A stretch of DNA of 64,000 nt, taken from assembly GCF_900113765.1 (NCBI RefSeq), contig NZ_FOQO01000001.1:496001-560000 (forward strand). The letters are read 5' to 3'. The DNA comes from Parapedobacter indicus. Lineage in GTDB: Bacteria; Bacteroidota; Bacteroidia; Sphingobacteriales; Sphingobacteriaceae. Shown one piece after another: positions 25,300-33,819 of the stretch (positions within the stretch are counted from its first letter, which is position 1; every line of letters begins with the position of its first letter). Under the pieces are notes generated by a model. It searched no databases. It was not told where the DNA came from and saw nothing but the letters and a program-made list of their open reading frames with translations. Position numbers and translations under genes: made by a program.

Positions 25300-26253
25300 T
25301 TATTCGATCACTACGCCCATTTTACTGAATTTCTCAATGCGTTCCGCAACCAATTGACTTGCGGGCTGTGCTTTTAAGATAGCAAGATCGGCAAGTAGCT
25401 GTTTTTTTACGGATTCGGCAATTTGTTTCGGGTTATGGTGCGCACCTCCTAAAGGTTCCCGAATGATACCGTCGATAAGGCCATTTTTCAACATGTCAGC
25501 GGCTGTCAATTTCAAGGCCTCAGCAGCTTTTTCCTTGTAGTCCCAGCTTCTCCAGAGAATCGATGAGCAGGATTCAGGGGATATTACTGAATACCAGGTG
25601 TGTTCAAGCATGTACACACGATCGCCCACTCCGATGCCTAACGCGCCGCCCGAGGCCCCTTCACCAATAATTATACAGACGATAGGCACTTTCAATACCG
25701 ACATTTCCATTAAATTGCGGGCAATGGCTTCGCCCTGGCCCCGTTCTTCCGCTTCGATACCTGGATAAGCACCCATCGTATCGATCAGCGTAACCACTGG
25801 CTTATTGAATTTTTCTGCCAATTTCATTAACCGCAGGGCTTTCCGATAACCTTCTGGATTGGCCATCCCAAAATTGCGGAACTGCCTCTCTTTCGTATTC
25901 TTGCCCTTCTGATGGCCGATGATCATGACTGACTGGCCGTTGATGGATGCAAAACCACCTACAATGGCCTTGTCATCCTTCACGTTTCTGTCCCCATGTA
26001 ATTCGATGAACTCTTCGCAGATCTGGCCAACATAATCCAGTGTTTGAGGTCTATCGGGATGCCTCGACATCTGTACCTTTTGCCAACCGGTCATGTTGTT
26101 ATAGATTTCATGTTTGGTCTTTTCCAACTTTTCCTGTAACTCCGCCAATGTAGCACTCATGTCGACTTTGGTTTTTTCAGCAACTTGATGTACTTTCTCA
26201 ATCTGCATTTGCAGATCGGCAATTGGCTTCTCGAAATCAAACGTTGTCTCCAT
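25300..26253 (-). CDS. accA: Acetyl-CoA carboxylase carboxyltransferase subunit alpha
   Basis: A 317-residue cytoplasmic subunit of the carboxyltransferase half of acetyl-CoA carboxylase, which moves CO2 from carboxybiotin to acetyl-CoA to give malonyl-CoA, the first step of fatty-acid synthesis. The ATG at 26253 gives [20 protein letters not shown], the standard Bacteroidota N-terminus. Clear blocks: [22 protein letters not shown]-type [56 protein letters not shown] and the oxyanion region [17 protein letters not shown]. Length is normal. It converges with the fucose operon (14 bp apart) and shares its upstream spacer with the GH144-like gene. Confidence 0.97.
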   Translation of the reverse strand: METTFDFEKPIADLQMQIEKVHQVAEKTKVDMSATLAELQEKLEKTKHEIYNNMTGWQKVQMSRHPDRPQTLDYVGQICEEFIELHGDRNVKDDKAIVGGFASINGQSVMIIGHQKGKNTKERQFRNFGMANPEGYRKALRLMKLAEKFNKPVVTLIDTMGAYPGIEAEERGQGEAIARNLMEMSVLKVPIVCIIIGEGASGGALGIGVGDRVYMLEHTWYSVISPESCSSILWRSWDYKEKAAEALKLTAADMLKNGLIDGIIREPLGGAHHNPKQIAESVKKQLLADLAILKAQPASQLVAERIEKFSKMGVVIE

Positions 26254-26289
26254 ATAGGGTGTTTGCAAAAATCAGTGCGCTAAGTTAGG

Positions 26290-26412
26290 GAATTGTATTG
26301 ACTATTTAAAAAGGCATTCGGCGTTCGGCAATCGGTTTTCGGCAATCAGCTGTTTGCTGACTTCTACTTCCGACAGTTGATTTCTGAAACAGCCGAATTC
26401 CGACAGCCAATA
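26290..26412. repeat. Word-repeat spacer between accA and the GH144-like gene
   Basis: The divergent spacer contains TTCGGCAATC twice (near 26324 and 26339), CGACAG twice, and CTGTTTGCTGA next to TTTCTGAAACAGC, so it is both repetitive and partly self-complementary. The vocabulary differs from the other word-repeat spacers in the window. The promoters of both flanking genes must lie in or beside it; I found no clear TAnnTTTG match. Confidence 0.45.
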
Positions 26413-26478
26413 GGTGAGATGGCTCGGTTTTTGCGAAGGTTTCTCAAATTCAACGGTCGACAGTATTCAATCAGGCTT

Positions 26479-28644
26479 ATGATTAGAACGATTACTTTAC
26501 TCCTTCTGTTTTTTCTAAAGGGAATCCTATCAGCTACCGCCGATACCTATCCGGAGGTTTTGTTTGAAAATAGTATATTAGACGGTAATTATGCGTATAG
26601 CCGGATCGATTACAACGCCGGTAGCTGGGTGGAAAATGTAGACGGAAGATTACCTGTTTCGGATACCGTATTCTTTACTCCGGGCAACGCATTGTCACTG
26701 AAATATAAGTCGGCCACAACCGGCACGTGGCGTGTACAAATCAATTATCCTCCGGGCTCGCGTTGTTATCAATCTAAAACAGGCCACATTTTGACGTTTA
26801 AGTTATTTGTTGCTTCCGATACGGATGTTGCTTCGTTACCGCGGTTGATGTTGGTGCAAAACGAGCAGACCAGTACGGGAATAAACCTCGCTGAGTACGT
26901 TGATGATTTTCAGCCTAATATGTGGTTGAACGTGCAGGTACCGTTAGGTGATATCCACGGGTTCAACCCCAAGGTAGCTATTGATGGCATACAATTCCTG
27001 CAGGGTAATGCAGATAATGAAACCCATTGGCTTTATATCGATCAGATCGAGTTTCTCCCGGCCCGTCCACCGCGGGTAAAGCTGTCTTCGCCGGCAGTAT
27101 TGTCAACTGCAGTGGCTTACGACCGCCATGTGGACCTAACGTGGCAATTGCCGTTGACACCGAGTATCCGCTACATAAAAATCTATCGCTCAGAAGATAA
27201 TGAGCACTTTAATCCAGTGGCTATTCGCCCAATTTTCGTGCAAAAATATACGGATTTTGTGCCCTATTCAGATCGTACGTATTATTATAAAGTTGCGTGG
27301 GTAGACTATGGTTACCTTGAATCGCCATTTTCCGGCGTACTGGAAGCGTCTCCCAAAACGGCTAGCGATGACGCGATGTTGGATTTCATACAAGCAGCCC
27401 ATCTTAATTATTTCATAGAACGGACAGAAATAAACAGTGGAATGCATGCGATTCACTTCGGCGTTGACGATGCGACGGTGTCTGTGCGTGAAACCGGACT
27501 GAGTGTGCTTGCTTACGTGGTGGGGGTTGAGCGTGGGCTCGTATCTCGTACGGCAGCCATAGGTAGGTTCCAACGGATCGTAGACTTTTTGAGTAAAGTA
27601 GATCGGTACCACGGGATGTTTCCTGAAAAGATAGACGGGCGGACCGGTAAGGGCGTTTTTGCAACAGATACTGTACCCGAGGGTGATGTGCGGTCTACGG
27701 CATATTTGATGCAGGGCCTGCTTGTAGCACAGCAGTATTTTCAGGCCGATAGCGGAAAGACGGGTACGTTATTGGAAAAAATCGACAGCTTATGGAACAC
27801 AGTCGAATGGGATCAGTTTGCCATCCAGGGGCAAGAGAATATCCTCTTGGATCGTTGGTCTCCTACCGTCGGATTTAGGGATGCTTCTCCGATGGGCGGT
27901 TTCGGAGAGGATTTTATCTGCTATGTACTTGCCTTGGCTTCACCGCAACACGCGCTACCACGTGATGCTTATACCCTAGGACTCGGATTCCGGAGAGCAT
28001 TGGCAGATTCAGCTCATGTGATGGAATTAGCCAACAACACGTCTTTTGCCGTTAAGCTCGAAACAACGGATGACAGTGCTTCGCCTACTTATGTCGAATA
28101 TCCGTATGTAAACGATACGACATTGTATAGCCTTCCAGTAACTGTCGGATCTATCGATACGTCATTGCTGGAAGCTTATAAGCCTTTTCTTGCCTTTGAT
28201 CCACGGGCAAAGCGTGATACGTTTGCAAACTATTTTACCAATACTATAAATTTGACCGGGGCATATAAACGACGCGACAACGAAAAGGGTTACGGTGGAT
28301 TCTCGCGGGACATATGGGGCGCGGAATTGCAATTGGATTCCACGGATACTTTGTGTACGATCAATCCCGCTATTGCGTGCGCCAGCTACGCTTATCTTCC
28401 GCAAGAGGCCGTGCGATCCATGCGAGCGTTTTATAGCAGATTTGGTCATGCGTTGTTTACCGAGTATGGGTTTCGTAGCAGAATCGGGATCGACAGCAAT
28501 GCGGTAGCCGATACCTATGATGCCGCAAACCAAGCGGCTGTGGTGGTCATGATTGAAAATGGCCGTAGTGGATTGATCTGGGAGTTATTTTCCCAGCATC
28601 CCGGTATTCAGAAGGTTGTCGAAAATTATTTTAACATCGAATAG
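26479..28644 (+). CDS. Exported glucoamylase/GH144-like beta-glucanase
   Basis: A 721-residue exported protein. The ATG at 26479 opens a good signal peptide (MIRTITLLLLFFLKGILSAT); the frame continues 102 bp upstream without a better start. Domain order: an N-terminal carbohydrate-binding-like sandwich (about 25-195), a fibronectin-III-like module (HVDLTWQLP ... RTYYYKVAWVD, about 205-285), and a C-terminal (alpha/alpha)6 domain of the Glycoamylase family PF10091 (about 310-715) with DRYHGMFPEKIDGRTG, VRSTAYLMQGLL, ASPMGGFGEDFICYVLAL and NQAAVVVMIENGRSGLIWEL. This family includes GH144 endo-beta-1,2-glucanases, so cyclic or linear sophorooligosaccharide breakdown is plausible; true specificity is unknown. 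Confidence 0.88.
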   Translation: MIRTITLLLLFFLKGILSATADTYPEVLFENSILDGNYAYSRIDYNAGSWVENVDGRLPVSDTVFFTPGNALSLKYKSATTGTWRVQINYPPGSRCYQSKTGHILTFKLFVASDTDVASLPRLMLVQNEQTSTGINLAEYVDDFQPNMWLNVQVPLGDIHGFNPKVAIDGIQFLQGNADNETHWLYIDQIEFLPARPPRVKLSSPAVLSTAVAYDRHVDLTWQLPLTPSIRYIKIYRSEDNEHFNPVAIRPIFVQKYTDFVPYSDRTYYYKVAWVDYGYLESPFSGVLEASPKTASDDAMLDFIQAAHLNYFIERTEINSGMHAIHFGVDDATVSVRETGLSVLAYVVGVERGLVSRTAAIGRFQRIVDFLSKVDRYHGMFPEKIDGRTGKGVFATDTVPEGDVRSTAYLMQGLLVAQQYFQADSGKTGTLLEKIDSLWNTVEWDQFAIQGQENILLDRWSPTVGFRDASPMGGFGEDFICYVLALASPQHALPRDAYTLGLGFRRALADSAHVMELANNTSFAVKLETTDDSASPTYVEYPYVNDTTLYSLPVTVGSIDTSLLEAYKPFLAFDPRAKRDTFANYFTNTINLTGAYKRRDNEKGYGGFSRDIWGAELQLDSTDTLCTINPAIACASYAYLPQEAVRSMRAFYSRFGHALFTEYGFRSRIGIDSNAVADTYDAANQAAVVVMIENGRSGLIWELFSQHPGIQKVVENYFNIE

Positions 28645-28702
28645 ATTTTAGTTGCATGTTTTTTACTTTTGGATTTTGACTTTTACTTTTTACTTTCCAG
28701 AT
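28645..28702. repeat. TTTTACTTT-word spacer
   Basis: The 58-bp gap between the GH144-like gene and the OmpA lipoprotein gene is almost only T, A and C and repeats TTTTAC/TTTTGAC words (TTTTACTTT at least three times between 28656 and 28697). It contains no stop-proof frame or promoter consensus. It is one of several spacers in the window with their own private repeat word. Confidence 0.45.
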
Positions 28703-29227
28703 ATGAAATTTTATACGTTCCTTTCGTCGGCACTAATTTTTTCCCTGGCCGTAACCTCTTGCAAGAATAAGCAAATGGCTGTTAATCCGGGGGCACAGGT
28801 GAGTATTGATGGCACTCAAGATGGTTTGAAGCACGTACAACGCGACTTTGAAGATGCGGCAGTGACCGATCGCGGTATCATGGTTACATTTGACTCGGAT
28901 GTACTGTTTCCTCTTAACTCATCTTATCTGACGGATCAAGCAAAGGAAGAGCTTGATAAGTTACTAGCGCTGCTCGACGATTACCGGGGCGCCTCACTGA
29001 TTGTGGATGGGCATACCGACGCTACCGGTACGGAGGAATACAATCAATGGTTGTCTGAAAAAAGGGCCGAATCCGTGAAAAAATATGCCGTGGACAAAGG
29101 ACTTGCAGAAAATCGGATTACAACACATGGGTATGGGCAGACCAAACCGATTGCCCCCAATAATACGCAAGAAGGCAGGCAGCAAAACCGTCGGGTAGAG
29201 GTAACCATTGTGACAGATAAGAAATAA
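28703..29227 (+). CDS. OmpA-family peptidoglycan-binding lipoprotein
   Basis: A 174-residue lipoprotein. Starting from the ATG at 28703 it has a signal peptide with lipobox LAVTSC near residue 19. The C-terminal 110 residues are an OmpA domain: MVTFDSDVLFPLNSSYLTDQ, then DGHTDATGTEEYNQWLSEKRA with the Asp/Arg pair that holds diaminopimelate in peptidoglycan, and GRQQNRRVEVTI at the end. It probably tethers the outer membrane to the cell wall. The 58-bp spacer before it is a run of TTTTACTTT-like words. It is the first of two OmpA-type lipoproteins in the window. Confidence 0.92.
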   Translation: MKFYTFLSSALIFSLAVTSCKNKQMAVNPGAQVSIDGTQDGLKHVQRDFEDAAVTDRGIMVTFDSDVLFPLNSSYLTDQAKEELDKLLALLDDYRGASLIVDGHTDATGTEEYNQWLSEKRAESVKKYAVDKGLAENRITTHGYGQTKPIAPNNTQEGRQQNRRVEVTIVTDKK

Positions 29228-29233
29228 GCTAGA

Positions 29234-30052
29234 TTAACACACATTTAGCTCTTGGGCTTTAACAGCCTGACCATAAAATCTTCTTGTTTTTTCTTCGAAA
29301 TCAACGGCATTGTCCGTTGTAAAAAATTGAATGTGCCCGTTTTTTGTGCAAAGCGTTTCCACTTCACGATGCTTTACGAGATAATCTGCCAAACTATTAG
29401 CGACCAGTTTTCCTTGGGGCAGCACTTCAATATGAGGAGGCATAAAACGCTTGATAAGCGGAAGGAGCAGCGGATAGTGCGTACACGCGAGAATCACCGT
29501 GTCAATATCCGGCGATTGCTGCAGCAGTCGCTTAATATCGCTTTCCACAAAGTAGGCGGTTCCTTCGGAATCCAGTTCATTGTTTTCCACCAGTGGAACC
29601 CATAGCGGACATGCCTGCTGGTACACCGTTATGTCGGGAAAAAATTTATGGATTTCAATTGGATAGGAGGCAGACCTTACCGTGCCAGGAGTAGCCAAAA
29701 TTCCGATATGTCGCGTGCGTGTATAGTTGCCGATCACCTCTGTCGTCGGACGGATGACACCCAATACCTTGCGAAGATCGGAATGAAGCGGTAAGTCCTG
29801 CTGTTGGATGGTTCGGAGTGCTTTAGCTGAAGCTGTATTGCATGCCAGCACCACGAGGTGACAGTCCATTGCAAAAAGCTTTTCAACACATTCCTTCGTG
29901 TAAGCGTAAACCGTTTCGAACGATCGCGTGCCATAAGGTACCCGGGCATTATCACCTAAATACACGTAATCATATTCCGGTAGCTTGGCAACGATTTCCC
30001 GAAATACGGTGAGCCCTCCATAACCTGAATCAAATATACCTATCGGTCCCAT
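29234..30052 (-). CDS. murI: Glutamate racemase
   Basis: A 272-residue enzyme that makes D-glutamate for peptidoglycan. It has the start GPIGIFDSGYGGLTVFREI with the catalytic Asp, the first catalytic cysteine in VLACNTASAKALR and the second in ILACTHYPLLLP. YLGDNARVPYGTRS is also standard. The length is normal. It converges with the OmpA lipoprotein gene (6 bp apart) and follows the GH125 gene on the same strand after an 85-bp spacer that contains a hairpin. Confidence 0.96.
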   Translation of the reverse strand: MGPIGIFDSGYGGLTVFREIVAKLPEYDYVYLGDNARVPYGTRSFETVYAYTKECVEKLFAMDCHLVVLACNTASAKALRTIQQQDLPLHSDLRKVLGVIRPTTEVIGNYTRTRHIGILATPGTVRSASYPIEIHKFFPDITVYQQACPLWVPLVENNELDSEGTAYFVESDIKRLLQQSPDIDTVILACTHYPLLLPLIKRFMPPHIEVLPQGKLVANSLADYLVKHREVETLCTKNGHIQFFTTDNAVDFEEKTRRFYGQAVKAQELNVC

Positions 30053-30139
30053 TTTTGGAAGTCAGATATTAGACATTAGATGTTAGACAATCCCCTCAGC
30101 TATGAGACACTGAACTCTGTTGTCTTCTAGCTCATAGCT
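30053..30139. repeat. Word-repeat spacer with hairpin between GH125 and murI
   Basis: The spacer contains ATTAGACATTAGATGTTAGACA (overlapping TTAGACA/ATTAGA words, split here only to describe) and a hairpin AGCTATGAG (30098-30106) with CTCATAGCT (30131-30139) whose right arm overlaps the GH125 stop codon. On the minus strand the hairpin directly follows the GH125 frame and could slow or end transcription before murI. No U-tract follows. Confidence 0.5.
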
Positions 30140-31556
30140 ACTTCAGCAAATATGGCTTTTCTTTGTAAGTTTTCCATAAAAATTCACCAAATAACGTATT
30201 TGCCCAGGCAAACCACTTACGGGTGAATTTTTTGGGATCATCTTTGTGAAAAGATTCATGCATGAATCCGGTATCGCCATGGGTACTTTTTAGCAATTTG
30301 ATGCAGGCGCGCATCTCATTTTCGTCTGTAGAAGTCAATCCGCGCATCGTGATTGCCATGGGCCAGATCATGTCGCGACCGATATGTGGCCCCCCAATTC
30401 CTTCCGCCGCTGAACCTTGGAAGAAAAACGGATTGTTTTCCGATAGGATAAAGGCACGCGTACGTTGGTAAATCGGATCGCTGGCCTCTACAGCATCTAG
30501 ATACGGCAGTGACAGGAGGCTGGGGATATTGGCGTCGTCCATTGTGATGAAGCTTCCGAAACCATCCACTTCGTAGGCATAAATACGGCCGTGCAACGGA
30601 TGGTCTATGATACCGTATTGGTTGATTGCGGTTTCCACTTCAGCGGCCAATTTAAGCATCTCATCAGCCAACGCTTGTTCATTGGCTATCTCTGTGAGCA
30701 GCGCAGCCGACTGCCGCAAACTGACCACGGCAAAGAGGTTGGAAGGGATCAAAAACGATAGCAGGGTCGCATCGTCACTTGGCCGGAAGCCTGAACAGAT
30801 CAAACCGACCGGATTAACGGGATATCCATAGCCGTCTACCTGAAGTGTATCCGATCCGCGTGCCGTTGTACGCTCGAAGCGATAGGGGCCCAAGCTTTCC
30901 TTACGTTGCTGTTCCTTGAATGTTTTCAGGATATTGCGTTGTGCCTCAATCCATACTGCATCAAAAGGGGACTTGTCGTGAGTGGCGCTCCAATATCCGT
31001 GAGCCAAGCGGATGGTATAACAGAGCGAATCGATCTCCCACTTGCGTTCGTGGATACCGGGCTTCATGTCGGTGTGGTCGCTGCCCCATTCGCCCACACG
31101 CGTGGGATCGTTGTAGAAAGCGTTGGCATATGGGTCAATATTGATACATTGACTTTGTTTATTGACTAATCCCGCAATAAGCTGTTGCAACTTGCGATCT
31201 TCCTTCATGAAGGGAAGATAAGGCCAAACCTGCGCGCAGCTGTCACGGAGCCACATGGCGTCAATATCACCGGTGATGACGTAGGTATAGGGCTTTCCGT
31301 TCTGTTGTTCTGGAAATACGGTTGTGTCCAATGTGTTGGGAAAGCAATTACCGAATAGCCATCCCAATTCCTTGTCTTTTACCTGTTGTTGGAAGGTCTC
31401 AATGGCCCGTTCTACAGGCTCACTTGAAAAATGCCGTTGGCTTTTCGGTATGCGAACCACCGGATAATCCGATCTGGTGGAAGCAAGTGAAAACTTGCTG
31501 GCCCATATTCCCGTGCCCAATACAGCGGCATGCTGGATAAATGTCCTTCGTTTCAT
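30138..31556 (-). CDS. GH125 exo-alpha-1,6-mannosidase
   Basis: A 472-residue glycoside hydrolase of family 125 (formerly DUF1237). The N-terminus MKRRTFIQHAAVLGTGIWAS looks like a twin-arginine signal peptide (RRTFI), which fits export of a folded enzyme. Family motifs: ELGWLFGNCFPNTLDTTV, ITGDIDAMWLRDSCAQVWPY, DYWxx-like HTDMKPGIHERKWEIDSLCY, and FIIxM-type GSFITMDDANIPSLLSLPYL. GH125 enzymes are inverting exo-alpha-1,6-mannosidases. Together with the GH92 enzyme this gives the organism two exo-mannosidase types within 13 kb, but they are not in one operon. Confidence 0.93.
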   Translation of the reverse strand: MKRRTFIQHAAVLGTGIWASKFSLASTRSDYPVVRIPKSQRHFSSEPVERAIETFQQQVKDKELGWLFGNCFPNTLDTTVFPEQQNGKPYTYVITGDIDAMWLRDSCAQVWPYLPFMKEDRKLQQLIAGLVNKQSQCINIDPYANAFYNDPTRVGEWGSDHTDMKPGIHERKWEIDSLCYTIRLAHGYWSATHDKSPFDAVWIEAQRNILKTFKEQQRKESLGPYRFERTTARGSDTLQVDGYGYPVNPVGLICSGFRPSDDATLLSFLIPSNLFAVVSLRQSAALLTEIANEQALADEMLKLAAEVETAINQYGIIDHPLHGRIYAYEVDGFGSFITMDDANIPSLLSLPYLDAVEASDPIYQRTRAFILSENNPFFFQGSAAEGIGGPHIGRDMIWPMAITMRGLTSTDENEMRACIKLLKSTHGDTGFMHESFHKDDPKKFTRKWFAWANTLFGEFLWKTYKEKPYLLK

Positions 31557-31703
31557 GATGTATTCCCCCGTCTATGAAATTTGTTTACGGCTGCAATATG
31601 CAAAAAAAATGAATACCAGCATCTGCATATCCGTTTTAGCAAGTTCATTTTTGATGTTTTTAATGCCGTTATGAGAGAACTTTGTTTCTAATTTGATTAT
31701 TAG

Positions 31704-31733
31704 CTTGATTCTTGGAAGGCAATGTTATCTTTG
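31704..31733 (+). promoter_or_regulatory. Putative promoter of the RemB/Wzi-like gene
   Basis: CTTG at 31704-31707 and TATCTTTG at 31726-31733 stand 18 bp apart; the second is a perfect TAnnTTTG -7 element. The ATG at 31753 is only 19 bp further, so the leader would be very short. Confidence 0.5.
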
Positions 31734-31752
31734 CTGAGTGATTTTTTGCACG

Positions 31753-33363
31753 ATGACTAGACGTTTATACGGCCATTGCTTGCAGTTGGTAGGAACAATA
31801 GCACTGTTATGCTGCTTTGTGTACAACGTGAGCGCCCAATCGGCATACCAGCCTTATTCCTACCAATTTTATCAGAAACTGAATAATGTATTATATAGCA
31901 CGGATACCAAACTCCACACATCGGTAAAACCGATGATAATGGATCATATGCTCCAACCGAGGTACGATTCGCTTATGCAACTGGGAGTATCGGAACGTTA
32001 CTCGTGGGGCGGACGTAAGCTTTACAACGAACACTTGATTGCTATCAAAGAGGATGCATATACATTTTACGCGGATTTCCTTCCGGATTTTCAATTGGGG
32101 CACGACTTTGCCGGTGGTGGACGTACTACTTGGTTGAATACCCGGGGAGCACAGGCGGGAGTGACCATCGAAGACAGGTTCTCATTGTATGTGAATTTTT
32201 TTGAAAATCAAGGCGCCTTTCCCGGCTACTTGGATGATTATATTTTTATCCATACGGTTACACCCGGACAGGGATATGGAAAGACGCTATATAGCGATCG
32301 CAGAAAAAAGGATTGGATGTACGGATCTGCCATCTTATCGTACACGGTCGATGAGTACCTCAATGTAACGCTGGCCTACGATAAAAATTTCATCGGTGAC
32401 GGCTACCGGTCGGTATTGCTTTCGGACATCTCATCCAACTACACCGCATTGAAGCTGACCGGTAAGTTAGGGAATGTACAGTACCTTAGCATGTGGACGT
32501 ATATGTTGGATCCGATGCATCCCCGTTCACTTGATTCGGTTGCACGTGCGGGTGATAATTGGAAGTGGGGCGCATTTCAGTATGTGGACTGGAATGTCAA
32601 TAACCGGTTTTCGGTTGGGCTTTTCCAATCGGTGGTTTGGGGCAGCCGCAATGCAGCGGGCCGTAGAGCGTTTAATTTCAATTTTTACAATCCCGTTGTC
32701 GTGATGCGGCCCACGGAACTGACAAATACTTCTTCCCCGGCTGAAATGCACTGGGGATTAACTACCAAATACAAGGCGCTGAAAAACTTAACGGTATATG
32801 GGCAATTCTTTCTGGAGGAATTTACCGACAGCAAATGGGCTGCTCAGGCCGGATTTCGTGGGTTTGATGCGTTTGGTATCAAAGATTTGAATTTCCTTGC
32901 CGAATACAATACCGCAGCTCCATATGCCTATGCCCATGCGGATCCAGTAAGCAATTACAGCAACTATGGGCAACCACTGGCTCATCCATGGGGAGCCAAC
33001 TTCCGCGAAGTTGTTGGTATACTCAATTATTCCTATCGGCGGTTTGATTTTTCTTTTCAGGGCACCTGGGGGCAGTTCGGTACCGATCCGGATGCGTCTA
33101 CCAACTTTGGTGGAGATATTTTTCGGCCTTACGGTACACATCAACGTGTGGACGGGCATCCTATCGGACGGGGTGTCGGCAATAATTTGCTGTATGCCGA
33201 CGGTAAGATATCGTACCTGTTCAATCCGAAATACAACCTAAGGGTAGAGGCGGGTGCTGTCTATCGGAGACATGGCATCCCCGAGGAGGGAATACACCAC
33301 CAGACCGGTATGGCGACATTGGGGATACGGGCATCGTTCCGTAATTTTTATTACGATTTTTGA
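31753..33363 (+). CDS. RemB/Wzi-like outer-membrane barrel (capsule assembly family)
   Basis: A 536-residue exported protein whose signal peptide ends near YNVSAQ; the ATG at 31753 is preferred to an ATT/ATA start 15 bp upstream. Beta-strand pattern throughout and a C-terminal Phe (NFYYDF) mark an outer-membrane barrel. The segments VTLAYDKNFIGDGYRSVLLSD, FSVGLFQSVVWGSRN and YGQFFLEEF are those of the RemB / capsule-assembly Wzi (PF14052) group. In gliding Flavobacterium RemB contributes to surface motility; in other bacteria Wzi relatives bind capsule. Which applies here is open. It has its own promoter and precedes aroQ by 33 bp. Confidence 0.82.
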   Translation: MTRRLYGHCLQLVGTIALLCCFVYNVSAQSAYQPYSYQFYQKLNNVLYSTDTKLHTSVKPMIMDHMLQPRYDSLMQLGVSERYSWGGRKLYNEHLIAIKEDAYTFYADFLPDFQLGHDFAGGGRTTWLNTRGAQAGVTIEDRFSLYVNFFENQGAFPGYLDDYIFIHTVTPGQGYGKTLYSDRRKKDWMYGSAILSYTVDEYLNVTLAYDKNFIGDGYRSVLLSDISSNYTALKLTGKLGNVQYLSMWTYMLDPMHPRSLDSVARAGDNWKWGAFQYVDWNVNNRFSVGLFQSVVWGSRNAAGRRAFNFNFYNPVVVMRPTELTNTSSPAEMHWGLTTKYKALKNLTVYGQFFLEEFTDSKWAAQAGFRGFDAFGIKDLNFLAEYNTAAPYAYAHADPVSNYSNYGQPLAHPWGANFREVVGILNYSYRRFDFSFQGTWGQFGTDPDASTNFGGDIFRPYGTHQRVDGHPIGRGVGNNLLYADGKISYLFNPKYNLRVEAGAVYRRHGIPEEGIHHQTGMATLGIRASFRNFYYDF

Positions 33364-33396
33364 ATCAAGTCGATTGTTTCCTAAGTTTGTAATTAT

Positions 33397-33819
33397 ATGA
33401 GCAATATCATCATCATCAACGGTCCCAACCTGAACCTTTTGGGCGTACGGGAAAAGGGAATTTATGGGGATATGGATTTCCAAACCTATTTCGACGTACT
33501 CCGGCAATCTCATGACGGTGTGACATTAACCTATTTTCAAAGTAATCACGAAGGAGCAATTATTGATAAAATACACGAGGTGGGTTTTTCGATGGATGGC
33601 ATCGTGCTCAATGCGGGGGCATATACACATACTTCGTTGGCCATAGGGGATGCCATTGCTGCTGTAACAACGCCGGTAGTCGAAGTGCATATTTCCAATG
33701 TATACGCTCGTGAATCGTTTCGCCATCATTCATATCTGGCAAAAAATTGCAAAGGAGTTATCTGCGGGTTTGGTCTTGATGGATACCGGCTGGCCGTGGA
33801 GAGCCTGCTAATAAAATAA
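33397..33819 (+). CDS. aroQ: 3-dehydroquinate dehydratase, type II
   Basis: A 140-residue enzyme of the shikimate pathway that dehydrates 3-dehydroquinate. NGPNLNLLGVRE, the catalytic Tyr in KGIYGDM, SNHEGAIIDKIHE, LNAGAYTHTSLAI and VEVHISNVYARESFRHHS are all standard type II motifs; the protein forms dodecamers in its family. Its 3' end overlaps the convergent exporter gene by 62 bp. Confidence 0.96.
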   Translation: MSNIIIINGPNLNLLGVREKGIYGDMDFQTYFDVLRQSHDGVTLTYFQSNHEGAIIDKIHEVGFSMDGIVLNAGAYTHTSLAIGDAIAAVTTPVVEVHISNVYARESFRHHSYLAKNCKGVICGFGLDGYRLAVESLLIK

